A stretch of 55,783 nt of DNA, taken from Fidelibacterota bacterium (lineage in GTDB: Bacteria; Fidelibacterota; UBA8477; JABMPR01). The stretch is taken from positions 1 to 55,783 of the forward strand of contig JABHBL010000045.1 of assembly GCA_018673925.1 (NCBI GenBank), read 5' to 3'. Made by a program: the position numbers and the translations under genes. Of this stretch, positions 43,256 to 52,265 are shown piece after piece. Within the stretch, counting starts at the first letter, position 1, and every line of letters begins with the position of its first letter. The notes beneath the pieces are model-generated. The model ran no database searches. It worked only from the letters and a program-made list of their open reading frames with translations, and had not been told where the DNA came from.

Positions 43256-44296
43256 ATGCGCTCTATTTGTTTTACATTGTTAATTGTCGGTCTGGGTTCT
43301 CTCATAGCCCAGACAACTGTAAACCCGGATATTAGTGTCATTGGGGAGTTGGGAATGCGTCAGTTCGAGGGAGAGAACACCCTCAGTGCCTCCAGTGTCG
43401 AGATCGCCTTGGAAGGCTATGTAAATCCCTATGCCCGGGCTGATGTTTACTTGCATAAGCATCTGGATGGCCATCCCATTGAACTGGAGGAAGCCGTCTT
43501 GTCTATTGAGCGAGGACTCCCACTCGGTCTTGCCATCCGAGGTGGAAAATTTCGTCCTCAGTTTGGTGCCATCAATAAACAGCATTTGCACCAATTCCCT
43601 CAAATCATATTACCTATACCTGTCGCACACCTTTTAGGTGAGCATAAATGGTCCTCGGCTGGATTGGAAGTAAACTGGCTGCTGCCCTTACCCTGGTACA
43701 ACAACTTATCAATCGCCTATCTGGAGGATGGAATTTCTACAGAAGGTCATGACCATGATGAAGCGGCGGAGGATGAGCATGAAGAGGAGCATGAGGAAGT
43801 TGGGAAAGCCTTCTCAACCCGATACTCTTCATTCTTTGATCTTGGTGAAATTTCTCACATGGAAGTTGGTATCAGCTACTATCAATTGCTGGATGATAAT
43901 GATGTCAACATGGCTGCTCTGGATCTCAAATACAAGTGGCGACCAAGTAAATATCAGTCCATCACCTGGCAGAATGAATTTCTGCGAAAGGGTCCTATGA
44001 CCCATGTTGAGGATGGAGAGACCGAGGAGCATCACGAAGTTATTGTGGCCTACTCCATGCTGAACTATCAATTCAATAAGGTCTGGAATGTCGGTGCCAT
44101 TGTTGACTACTCCAATGATATTGAAGAAGCTGCCTACCGATCTGGTGGTTTGTTCCTGGGATTCAGTCCTGCAGAAGAGTCAACTGTCCTGAGGATATTT
44201 ATGAAGCAGGCTCAGCACGGTGACCATAAACCAGGTTTATTGGTTCAGGCACAATTGCTATGGTCATTGGGACCTCATAAAGCACACAAATTTTAA
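43256..44296 (+). CDS. Outer membrane beta-barrel protein with His-rich loops, likely zinc channel
   Basis: A 346-residue protein with a signal peptide (about 1-18; SLIAQ) and a porin-like barrel (EIALEGYVNPYARADVYL, LAIRGGKFRPQFG, LNYQFNKVWNVGAIVDYS). Loops are loaded with His and Glu (EGHDHDEAAEDEHEEEHEE near 161-180, DGETEEHHE near 255, HGDHKPG near 322), as expected for capturing zinc outside the cell. There is no TonB plug domain, unlike ZnuD. CAGGAG precedes the ATG. It should supply the ZnuA-type binding protein encoded 11 bases downstream. Confidence 0.8.
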   Translation: MRSICFTLLIVGLGSLIAQTTVNPDISVIGELGMRQFEGENTLSASSVEIALEGYVNPYARADVYLHKHLDGHPIELEEAVLSIERGLPLGLAIRGGKFRPQFGAINKQHLHQFPQIILPIPVAHLLGEHKWSSAGLEVNWLLPLPWYNNLSIAYLEDGISTEGHDHDEAAEDEHEEEHEEVGKAFSTRYSSFFDLGEISHMEVGISYYQLLDDNDVNMAALDLKYKWRPSKYQSITWQNEFLRKGPMTHVEDGETEEHHEVIVAYSMLNYQFNKVWNVGAIVDYSNDIEEAAYRSGGLFLGFSPAEESTVLRIFMKQAQHGDHKPGLLVQAQLLWSLGPHKAHKF

Positions 44297-44307
44297 AGGA
44301 TTGAAAG

Positions 44308-45186
44308 ATGCTATACAGAATTATTCTCGTGCTTGCTTTATCACTTAGTCTTCAGGCTAAAATTAGCGTAGTAGCCTCCACAAGTGATTTGGCAGATATA
44401 GCTGGTCAGATTGGTGGAAAACATGTGACGACACTGAGCATTGCGAGAGGGTCTCAGGATCCCCATTATGTAGAAGTGTTGCCATCATACATGATCAAGG
44501 TAAAAAGAGCCGATATGTACCTCATGGTAGGTATGGAGCTGGATCAATGGGCAGAACAAATCATTGATGGATCACGGAATTCTGATTTGAGAATTGTGGA
44601 TTGCTCAGCAGATATTACACCTCTGGAAGTGCCAACCCGAAAGGTAGATGCCAGCATGGGTGATATTCACCCCAATGGAAACCCACATTACTGGTTAGAT
44701 CCCGACAATGGTAAAGCAATAGCCCGCACCATTGCGGTTCACCTTAAGCAGATCGACCCTGAACATGGCGAGACATATGATCAGAACCTCCTGACATTTA
44801 TCGAATCCCTCACTACTCTGGAAAAGGAATGGGTTGAGAGATTCTCTGATCTCAGGGGCAAACGACTCATCTATTATCATAACACCTGGCCTTACTTCAA
44901 TCGGTATTTTGGTCTTGAGGCTGTCGCTTTTGTCGAACCCAATCCGGGCATCATGCCCACCCCGACCCACCTGGATCATCTTATTCACCTCATCCAGGAG
45001 CAGAATATCCAGGTGATTGCCATGGAACCCTATTTTAGTGACAAAGCACCGAATTACTTAACCAGGAAAACAGGCATCGTAGTGGTTGGTCTGGCTCAAT
45101 CTGTTGATGCCCGTAAAGGGACTGAGACTTACCAGAGAATGCTAACCTATAATTTGGAAATTTTACAGAAAGCCTTTACGCCATGA
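44308..45186 (+). CDS. znuA: Zinc/manganese ABC transporter substrate-binding protein
   Basis: A 292-residue periplasmic protein of the cluster A-I (TroA/ZnuA) family. It has a signal peptide (about 1-17) and metal ligands in the expected places (SQDPHYVEV; NPHYWLDPDNG; YYHNTWPYF; AMEPYFSD). FVEPNPGIMPTPTHL is the family signature near 210. It lacks the long His-rich loop of E. coli ZnuA. It overlaps the permease gene by 4 bases. Zinc is preferred by context; manganese cannot be excluded from sequence. Confidence 0.88.
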   Translation: MLYRIILVLALSLSLQAKISVVASTSDLADIAGQIGGKHVTTLSIARGSQDPHYVEVLPSYMIKVKRADMYLMVGMELDQWAEQIIDGSRNSDLRIVDCSADITPLEVPTRKVDASMGDIHPNGNPHYWLDPDNGKAIARTIAVHLKQIDPEHGETYDQNLLTFIESLTTLEKEWVERFSDLRGKRLIYYHNTWPYFNRYFGLEAVAFVEPNPGIMPTPTHLDHLIHLIQEQNIQVIAMEPYFSDKAPNYLTRKTGIVVVGLAQSVDARKGTETYQRMLTYNLEILQKAFTP

Positions 45187-46013
45187 TAGCAGACTATTTT
45201 GATTTAATGATCTGGCCGTTGTTGGCAGCCCTGGTGTTAACCGGAATACATGTTTATCTCGGCCTCCATGTAGTGACACGAGGCGTCATCTTTGTAGACC
45301 TTGCTTTGGCTCAGATTGCAGCCCTGGGAATGGCCATTGGTGTCCTTTTGGGCTGGGCCGATAACTCATTACCGGTCTATCTATTGGCTCTCAGCTTCAC
45401 CTTTTTGGGTGCTGCTATTTTTGCCTATACACGATCTCTGACGAGAGCGGTGAGTCAGGAAGCTATCATCGGAATTGTTTATGCCGTATCGGCTGCAATA
45501 ATGATCATCCTGTTTTCAAAATCTGCAGAAGGTGCAGAGCATCTGAATCATCTATTGGTAGGCTCGATACTATTCGTGACACCTCAAATCGTACTCAAAA
45601 CCTTCATACTTTACAGTATTATTGGCATGTTTCACTGGATTTACCGCAAGCAGTTCATGCAGACTTCTGAGTTACCCGGTAGCGGGGGAAATGCTTCGAT
45701 CAATCTAAAAGTATGGGATTTTCTATTCTATATGACCTTTGGGTTTGTGGTGACCTCCTCGGTGAGAATAGCCGGTGTTTTTCTGGTCTTTTCCTTTCTC
45801 ATCATCCCCGCTACTGCTGCTCTATTATTTGTAAAGGGGGTCAAAAATCGCCTCCTTTTCGGCTGGGCTTTTGGAGTGATTGGCAGTTTGCTGGGAATGA
45901 TTATCTCAGTCCTCCTGGATATACCTACAGGGGCAACCATTGTGGCAAGTTTTGGTGTTCTGCTCCTCCTCAGCGGAATCGTAAAGGCCAGTATTTTCAA
46001 AACGACATCATAA
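45183..46013 (+). CDS. znuB: Zinc/manganese ABC transporter permease (ABC-3 family)
   Basis: A 276-residue inner-membrane protein with about eight helices. GLHVVTRGVIFVDLALAQIAALG near residue 30 and SQEAIIGIVYAVSAA near 97 are signature segments of ABC-3 permeases. AGVFLVFSFLIIPATAALL near 200 and the final hydrophobic stretch also match. It works with ZnuA; an ATPase partner is needed but none is encoded between 42088 and 46209. A stem-loop at about 46020-46055 follows but has no clear T-run. Confidence 0.88.
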   Translation: MIADYFDLMIWPLLAALVLTGIHVYLGLHVVTRGVIFVDLALAQIAALGMAIGVLLGWADNSLPVYLLALSFTFLGAAIFAYTRSLTRAVSQEAIIGIVYAVSAAIMIILFSKSAEGAEHLNHLLVGSILFVTPQIVLKTFILYSIIGMFHWIYRKQFMQTSELPGSGGNASINLKVWDFLFYMTFGFVVTSSVRIAGVFLVFSFLIIPATAALLFVKGVKNRLLFGWAFGVIGSLLGMIISVLLDIPTGATIVASFGVLLLLSGIVKASIFKTTS

Positions 46014-46209
46014 CTACTTCTCAAGGTCTTACTGGTCGGTAGGCTCTTGAGTACCCCTGAATTACCATCTCTCTGAAGAGTTTCTGTCTCATCATTTTCT
46101 GCTTGATGCAACCCACAGAAAGGTCTTTGCAACCTCCTTGGTAGTCACTGCCATCACCATCTCCATATCTTAGTCCCAACAGTTTTCAACAACCAAACAG
46201 GAGGGAAAG

Positions 46210-49095
46210 ATGAAAAAGATGATGTTACTAACAATGGTCTTATTGGTGCTCACAACAGGCATCTACGCCCAGGATGTGAATGGTGATGTCTCGACTATTA
46301 ATGGTGTAGAAGTTGTCCGCTTATGGGGCACCCATTATGAAAGGGGTTATGCGCAGGGCTATCTAATGCCTGAAAAGGTTGAGGAAACATTTACAGGGTT
46401 CGCCCTCGATAACTTTTTTGCCTATTACGATATCGATTATCCCACAGCACGGCAGTTCTATCTTGACAATTATGTTCTTGAACAGAAATACATCGATGAA
46501 GCTATGGGTACTATCGATGGAATGGCTGCTGCCGACTACTCTTTATATAATGAATCACTCGGTCGCGATCTGGATCATCTGGATTGGCTGGTCATGGCAG
46601 GAATTACCGAGTACGCATTCATGCCGACCTTGGCGGGTGTGCCATCCTATGAAAACATACACTGCTCCACTCTGAGCAGTTGGGGAAGCGCTACAATGGA
46701 TGACCCCGAATTGAGAGGCGCTATGGTTGTCACCAGGAATTTTGATTGGTTTACTGAGAACTATTCCAATGAACAGTACAACATTACAATTCACTATCCC
46801 TCAGAAGAGGGAGAATTGAATTGGATACAGCCGAATTTTTCCCCAGGAGCACTTAATGTATATGGAGCTATCAATGAGTTAGGATTTGCTGTATTTAACA
46901 ATGATGGAAACATGTATTCAAACAGTAATATCACAAACCTTTACCCCTCTCAGCTCGCCTGGAGAAACTGTATTGAAATGGAAGATGGGAATGGGGATGG
47001 AAGCAATGATCTGAGTGATTTTGTATGGCAGAGAGACCAGCATACCTACCTATATCCATCGATAGTTACTTGTGTGTCACCTGATTCAGCCATTATTCTC
47101 GAAACCAATAACTCTGGAGTTACTCAGCGTAGTGTGGTTGATAATGTTGTGATCAATGGTAACAACCTGGCTGCAACCAATCATTTCAGAGAACTCTACG
47201 CACCCACTGCCTGTTCTCGTTTCTCCAACATCAAAGATTCACTGAATGCCAATAGTAATATCACGATAGAACGCAGTTGGGACATGATGGGAGCTGCTGC
47301 AGGTGTATCATTTAACCAACAGAAAATCGAATATATCCCAGCACACAATATCCTCAAATATGCCTATGTTGGGGCAGATGGAACTCCCGCCTACCAGATG
47401 GAGCCTGCAGTTTTTATTACCGATTTTCTCTTCTCACAGACTCCAGTTGCAACTGTAGTCTCTGTGAACACCAATCGAATGCTGTTGACCGCCACAGTAC
47501 AACTTTCAAATCCATTGGACAATCAGGTTGAGGTCTGGGGCCTCATTAGAAATCTAGAAGGTAGTGTTGTGGATTCTGTAGAAATGATTGATGACGGACT
47601 TCACATGGATGAGGAAGCGAACGATCTGCTGTTTGGACTATCTGAAATACGATCACTTCCAGCAGGAAACTATAATTTTGAAACTGTAGTGACAAATTTG
47701 GATTCCGGATATGTTCACCACAGTTCAAGGTATTCGATCTCCATCAGTCCCAATATCACTATTCATGTACCGGTTGATTCATCCACTATCCAGGCTGGAT
47801 TGAACGGGGCATTCTCAGGTGATACTGTATTGGTTATCGCAGGAACCTATGTTGAGAACATTGTATGGCCAGCCACCAATGGTATCAAACTGATTGGAGC
47901 TGGACGTGACCTAAGCATCATAGATGGGGACTCCTCAGGCAGCGTCATTCGTTTTGAGGAGGATCTGGGAGGGATCATTGATTCAACTACTATCATATCT
48001 GGTTTCGCACTACAAAATGGCTATGCATTTTTTGGAGGTGGAATTTTCTGTGTTAATTCTCATCCGTCCTTATCAGATGTATCGATCCACAATAACAGCG
48101 GAATAGGAACAGGGATGTATGGATCTGGTGGTGGCATTTATTGTGAAGCCTCAAATATGATATTAAATAATATGAGTATAACCGATAATAGAACAAATGG
48201 ATGGGGTGGTGGGATAAACTGTTACAGCTCGAACTTAAGTTTGGCAAATGTGACAATTAGCAGAAATGAATCTCTTCTTCAAGGAGGAGGCATTTACTGT
48301 AGCTCTTCTGACTTGTCGCTTGCATATGTAATCATCTCTGACAATCACTCATTGCAGCGGGGTGCTGGGATCGCCTGTTCGGAATCCAATCCAGTTTTGA
48401 CGAATGTAACTATTGTGAATAATGCAGCTTTTTCGAGTGGGGGTGAAGGTGAGGGAGGAGGGATTTATTGCGAGCAGAACTCCAACCTGACAACTACCAA
48501 TACAATTGTTTGGGGGAATTCCCCTGAGCAAGTTTTTTTCCGAGGTGACTGGGGCGGTCCAAATTCAATCCAAATTGCATTCAGCAATATAGAGAGTGGA
48601 TTGGAAGGTATCCTCACAAACGAGAATGGTACTGTTGGCTGGCATGGTGGCAACATGGATGTTGATCCGCTATTCTGCGATCCCGAAGAGCAGAATTATC
48701 ATTTGTCTGAAAACTCTCTGTGCGTAGGTGGAGGAGAGGTGGGTGACGATATGGGAGCGCTTGGAATAGGATGTACGTTACCTGTCGAAATCGCCGGGGA
48801 TGAAGCGTCATTACCTTCTGAATATGTACTTCATCAGAATTATCCCAACCCTTTTAACCCAAGCACCACCATAGCCTATGATCTCCCGGAAAACGCAGAT
48901 GTGAGTGTGAAGGTCTACGACATAATCGGACAGGAGATTATCAGTCTAGTTTCCGAACAACAAAGTAGTGGGTACAAGTCAGTCCAATGGAATGGGACGA
49001 ATAATTTGGGTCATCAGGTCAGCACGGGAATGTATCTATATGTCATTCATGCAGGTGAGTTCACCCAGACGAGAAAGATGCTTTTACTGAAATAG
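46210..49095 (+). CDS. C45-type autoproteolytic acyltransferase/hydrolase fused to parallel beta-helix and Por sorting signal
   Basis: A 961-residue protein with a signal peptide (about 1-20). Residues 30-400 resemble C45-family Ntn hydrolases (acyl-CoA:6-APA acyltransferase-like): LWGTHYERGYAQGYLMPE, the nucleophile Cys152 in NIHCSTLSSWG, then TRNFDW near 178. An Ig-like segment (about 415-515) is followed by a right-handed parallel beta-helix (about 520-840) with repeated GGGIYC, LxNVTI and N-N strands, then the sorting module (YPNPFNPSTTI, ending RKMLLLK). Autoprocessing at Cys152 is expected from the family. AGGAGG precedes the ATG. The substrate is unknown; amide or peptide hydrolysis outside the cell is inferred. 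Confidence 0.8.
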   Translation: MKKMMLLTMVLLVLTTGIYAQDVNGDVSTINGVEVVRLWGTHYERGYAQGYLMPEKVEETFTGFALDNFFAYYDIDYPTARQFYLDNYVLEQKYIDEAMGTIDGMAAADYSLYNESLGRDLDHLDWLVMAGITEYAFMPTLAGVPSYENIHCSTLSSWGSATMDDPELRGAMVVTRNFDWFTENYSNEQYNITIHYPSEEGELNWIQPNFSPGALNVYGAINELGFAVFNNDGNMYSNSNITNLYPSQLAWRNCIEMEDGNGDGSNDLSDFVWQRDQHTYLYPSIVTCVSPDSAIILETNNSGVTQRSVVDNVVINGNNLAATNHFRELYAPTACSRFSNIKDSLNANSNITIERSWDMMGAAAGVSFNQQKIEYIPAHNILKYAYVGADGTPAYQMEPAVFITDFLFSQTPVATVVSVNTNRMLLTATVQLSNPLDNQVEVWGLIRNLEGSVVDSVEMIDDGLHMDEEANDLLFGLSEIRSLPAGNYNFETVVTNLDSGYVHHSSRYSISISPNITIHVPVDSSTIQAGLNGAFSGDTVLVIAGTYVENIVWPATNGIKLIGAGRDLSIIDGDSSGSVIRFEEDLGGIIDSTTIISGFALQNGYAFFGGGIFCVNSHPSLSDVSIHNNSGIGTGMYGSGGGIYCEASNMILNNMSITDNRTNGWGGGINCYSSNLSLANVTISRNESLLQGGGIYCSSSDLSLAYVIISDNHSLQRGAGIACSESNPVLTNVTIVNNAAFSSGGEGEGGGIYCEQNSNLTTTNTIVWGNSPEQVFFRGDWGGPNSIQIAFSNIESGLEGILTNENGTVGWHGGNMDVDPLFCDPEEQNYHLSENSLCVGGGEVGDDMGALGIGCTLPVEIAGDEASLPSEYVLHQNYPNPFNPSTTIAYDLPENADVSVKVYDIIGQEIISLVSEQQSSGYKSVQWNGTNNLGHQVSTGMYLYVIHAGEFTQTRKMLLLK

Positions 49096-49109
49096 GGCTT
49101 AGGGGAGCG

Positions 49110-49142
49110 ATGGAGGCTGAGATTCTCGAAGCCTCCATTTTT
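49110..49142 (+). terminator. Terminator after the C45/beta-helix gene
   Basis: ATGGAGGCT (49110-49118) pairs with AGCCTCCAT (49130-49138), directly followed by TTTT. It is also the first part of the intergenic repeat copy A. Confidence 0.7.
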
Positions 49143-49229
49143 GCTGACACGTGTCCCTGGACATTTCGTCCATCGCACTTCGACTCCGCTCAGTGTGACG
49201 AATCGGGATGACACAAGCTCAATGTCCAG
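49110..49229 (+). repeat. Intergenic repeat, copy A
   Basis: A 5' hairpin (GGAGGC/GCCTCC, 13-base loop with TTCTCGAAGCC), a variable part, CTGGACATTTCGTCC (49157-49171), a variable centre with CTTCGACTCCGCTCAGTG, then GGATGACACAAGCTCAATG TCC (49206-49227). CTGGACATT and AATGTCCAG form the 9-base ends of the 3' unit. The same parts recur in copy B at 52266-52396. Confidence 0.8.
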
Positions 49230-49358
49230 TGTAGTACATGAACTGGGACACACACAAGCCTGGTATCAAAATGAAAATGTATAGATTTAGTTAAGGCGTG
49301 TGTACTGATACTTGGATTAACTTCCCGCAATTCAGAACTCCCAAAAGGAGATGAAATC

Positions 49359-52202
49359 ATGAAAAATAAACATTTACGATCATCATTGCTTATAGTCATC
49401 GTGTCCTTGCTCATGTTTGGCTGCCCCTGGCTTGAAAGTGTGGATCAACCAAATATTGTGAGTGCAGATTCAAGCTTCACATCGACGCTTCGAATAACCA
49501 TGGGGGATGCAGTTTATTATAATGGATTAGCACATATGGCGATCCAGCTCCCGGATGGTTGGATGGTTACAGACTCTATCCCTTATACAGGCTGCACAGA
49601 AGGGATATTTGTCCTCGATTCCTTTATCACAGACACAGTCAGTGCACGCTGGCCTGCAGAACCAGGGTATTATTGGTGGGGTGGATTAGCAACCGATACC
49701 ATGGTTTGTGTCTACGAGAATCCAATAGAAATTAGACCTCATTTCCAAACCAGCATGACTGGTGGTGAATACACCATTGATTATCGGTTAGGTGATAACA
49801 ACTCATATCAAGCGGGGGCAGGCTTTCTAGCTCTGCGCGACTCAACTCATATTTTTTCTATGCCCCAGGCAGACTTGTATGGAGACATATATGTCAACCC
49901 TGAAGGTTCATGGGGTGGTGAGGGTACTAGTGATGATCCGTTGAAAACAGTTTCAGAAGCATTGTTCAGACTCGTCGCAGATAGCATCAATCCTGGAACC
50001 ATTTATCTGGCAAATGGTGATTATTTGCCTGAATCTGGTGGAGAAAGGTTTCCCCTATCTCTCAAGAGTTATACTTCTATTGTGGGTGAAGCTGAAGCTG
50101 GAGTTATCCTGGATGCCTATGGAATTGACCGCGTCTTTAAAATAGATAGCTCACGTCATGTGTCGCTCATTAACCTGACTATCACTGGTGGACAGGCTAC
50201 AGACGGTGGGGGCATTTCATGCAATTATTCTGATATCACATTGAGCAATGTGACCTTTAACGAGAACCAGGCAAATGGAAGAGGAGGAGGATTCTTTTGC
50301 CAGAATTCTAATCCACAGCTCACGAATGTCACCTTCTCAAACAATTCTGCATATACAGGAGGCGGTATATATGCCGTTAATTCAGATCCGGTGTTGACAG
50401 AAGTGAACATCTTTGAAAATTCAGCTGGTGATGGGGGGGGCATATACCTGGCTAACTCAAGCCCTGCTGTAATCGAGGTAAACCTCTCTGGAAACGATGC
50501 TGCTCAAGATGGGGGCGGTCTGTTTTGTACAAACGCCAACCCAACTTTGAACAGTCTGACGCTATCTGATAATGTCGCTCGAAGGGGTGGTGGAGCATAT
50601 TGCACCAACTCTGATCCAATATTCCTGGATGTCAGCTTCCTGAACAATCAGGGCTATGAAGGGGGTGGTGGAATTTTCGTTGAATCATCTGAGATCGACC
50701 TCAATGACTTGATCTTTAGAAACAATATTTCTGAGACCGGTGGTGGAATGTATATAAGCAATTCAAACATTTCATTGTCCAATGTTTCGATCTCACAAAA
50801 TACGAGTAGTGTGGGGGGCGGATTTTACTGTGATGATAGCTCCAGCGTGCTCTTTTCACTCGAAAACAGATGCAATATATATTCGAATATCAATGAAGGC
50901 TATGGTGGTGGGCAGGAATTCGTTTCATACAGTGAAATGGATGTTGTTCTTGACACCTGTACAGTGATGCAGCCAACTGCTTATCATGCTTCACCACGAA
51001 GCAATTTCACATTTGATATTCTGAATGGATTACATGAGCAGGTCGATTCAGACATGTACGTCTCAGTTGATGGAGATGATTCCAACAATGGGCGGTCAAT
51101 CAACAATCCTGTGAAAACTATTCGTCATGCCATTGAGGTTATTCTGGCTGATAGTGCAAACCCGAGGACGATCTACCTTGCGGAAGGGATTTACTCAGCA
51201 GAGACGAATGGTGAAGACTTCCCATTAAACATGGTTGAGGATGTATCTATCCGTGGAGAATCCATCAGGGGTGTTATTCTTGACCCGCGAGTAGAGCAGT
51301 ATTCAAGGTCAGGTGCCATTGGTATTAATGAGGTGAGACGATCCATGCTCTCGAACTTGACGATTACTGGAGCTGGAGGTGTCAATCCTGCCATCAAGTG
51401 CTTTGCATCCAGCCCAAATCTCAGTAATCTTTTGCTTGTTGATAACTTCAGCGGAGGGATCTACTGTGATCGATCAAGTCCAATGATCACAGATATCACA
51501 ATCGCTAATGTTTTTGAGTACGCTATATCATTAGGTAATCATTCTCACCCTACATTGATCAATTCCATCTTGTGGAATATGGGTACTGATGAGATTGACT
51601 TTTACGGGGAAGATACTTGTTCTATTCTGGTCGCACACAGTGATATCCATCATGGACTCGAAGGTGTGAATACAGCTGACAATCAGGCAGTAATCTGGGC
51701 AGAAGGTAATCTGGATGTCTCGCCAGGTTTTGTGGATTACTACCAAGATGACTTCCTTCTGCAGGAAACATCTCCCTGTATTGATATGGGGACACCCTTT
51801 TTCACCTGGAATGGTGATACGCTAGTCAATTTGCAAGCAGATGAATACATCTACGAAGCCCCTGATATGGGTGCTTTGGAATCACCCTATGCCGTTGGAG
51901 TTCATGACGAAAGCATCATACCCAATGAGTTTGCACTCCATCAGAACTTCCCAAATCCTTTCAATCCTTCGACCAGGATCAGCTATGCCTTACCAGTACC
52001 AGCTGATGTGAGTATCATCATATATGATGTGCTGGGACGTGAAGTGGTAACATTGGTGTCTGAATCTCAGACAGCGGGCTATAAATCAGTTCAATGGAGT
52101 GGTACGGATATGCGTGGTCATCAAGTCAGTGCGGGAATGTATATGTATGTCATTCATGCAGGTGAGTTTATGCAGACCAGGAAAATGCTTTTATTGAAAT
52201 AG
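49359..52202 (+). CDS. Lipoprotein-like parallel beta-helix protein with Por sorting signal
   Basis: A 947-residue protein with an N-terminal lipobox-type signal (LLMFGC, Cys22). After about 150 beta-rich residues come two similar blocks: DUF1565-like units (IYVNPEGSWGGEGTSDDPLK near 180 and MYVSVDGDDSNNGRSINNPVK near 565), each followed by right-handed beta-helix repeats rich in GGGIY/NSNP/LSNV elements. The sorting module (FPNPFNPSTRI, ending RKMLLLK) closes the protein. AAAGGAG precedes the ATG. Such helices bind or cleave polysaccharides or form adhesins; no catalytic residues are recognised. A protein with both a lipobox and a C-terminal sorting signal is unusual, so the lipobox may act as a plain signal peptide. 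Confidence 0.82.
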   Translation: MKNKHLRSSLLIVIVSLLMFGCPWLESVDQPNIVSADSSFTSTLRITMGDAVYYNGLAHMAIQLPDGWMVTDSIPYTGCTEGIFVLDSFITDTVSARWPAEPGYYWWGGLATDTMVCVYENPIEIRPHFQTSMTGGEYTIDYRLGDNNSYQAGAGFLALRDSTHIFSMPQADLYGDIYVNPEGSWGGEGTSDDPLKTVSEALFRLVADSINPGTIYLANGDYLPESGGERFPLSLKSYTSIVGEAEAGVILDAYGIDRVFKIDSSRHVSLINLTITGGQATDGGGISCNYSDITLSNVTFNENQANGRGGGFFCQNSNPQLTNVTFSNNSAYTGGGIYAVNSDPVLTEVNIFENSAGDGGGIYLANSSPAVIEVNLSGNDAAQDGGGLFCTNANPTLNSLTLSDNVARRGGGAYCTNSDPIFLDVSFLNNQGYEGGGGIFVESSEIDLNDLIFRNNISETGGGMYISNSNISLSNVSISQNTSSVGGGFYCDDSSSVLFSLENRCNIYSNINEGYGGGQEFVSYSEMDVVLDTCTVMQPTAYHASPRSNFTFDILNGLHEQVDSDMYVSVDGDDSNNGRSINNPVKTIRHAIEVILADSANPRTIYLAEGIYSAETNGEDFPLNMVEDVSIRGESIRGVILDPRVEQYSRSGAIGINEVRRSMLSNLTITGAGGVNPAIKCFASSPNLSNLLLVDNFSGGIYCDRSSPMITDITIANVFEYAISLGNHSHPTLINSILWNMGTDEIDFYGEDTCSILVAHSDIHHGLEGVNTADNQAVIWAEGNLDVSPGFVDYYQDDFLLQETSPCIDMGTPFFTWNGDTLVNLQADEYIYEAPDMGALESPYAVGVHDESIIPNEFALHQNFPNPFNPSTRISYALPVPADVSIIIYDVLGREVVTLVSESQTAGYKSVQWSGTDMRGHQVSAGMYMYVIHAGEFMQTRKMLLLK

Positions 52203-52214
52203 GAGGGATTCTTG

Positions 52215-52244
52215 TCCAGGCCGGGATTCGAATCCCGGCCTGGA
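52215..52244. repeat. 30-base perfect palindrome with tRNA T-arm-like core
   Basis: A perfect palindrome of 15-base halves; the right half is GAATCCCGGCCTGGA. The centre CCGGGATTCGAATCCCGG has the form of a tRNA T-stem and loop. It lies 12 bases after the stop of the beta-helix gene and is absent at the equivalent place after the previous gene. Confidence 0.9.
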
Positions 52245-52265
52245 TGCTATAGCCTGGGGGATTAA

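Noticed and set aside
46030..46185. A short minus-strand open frame with a Cys-containing peptide in the gap between the permease and C45 genes
   Set aside because: About 50 codons with a TTG start only, no ribosome site and no recognisable family; not strong enough to call a gene.
50150..50850. A repeat array (CRISPR or satellite) within the beta-helix gene
   Set aside because: The repeats are degenerate at DNA level, lie in a continuous reading frame and encode the GGGIY-type turns of a parallel beta-helix.
52221..52245. A tRNA gene suggested by the T-arm-like sequence
   Set aside because: No acceptor, D-arm or anticodon arm can be built upstream, which is the coding end of the beta-helix gene; the signal is just a palindrome.
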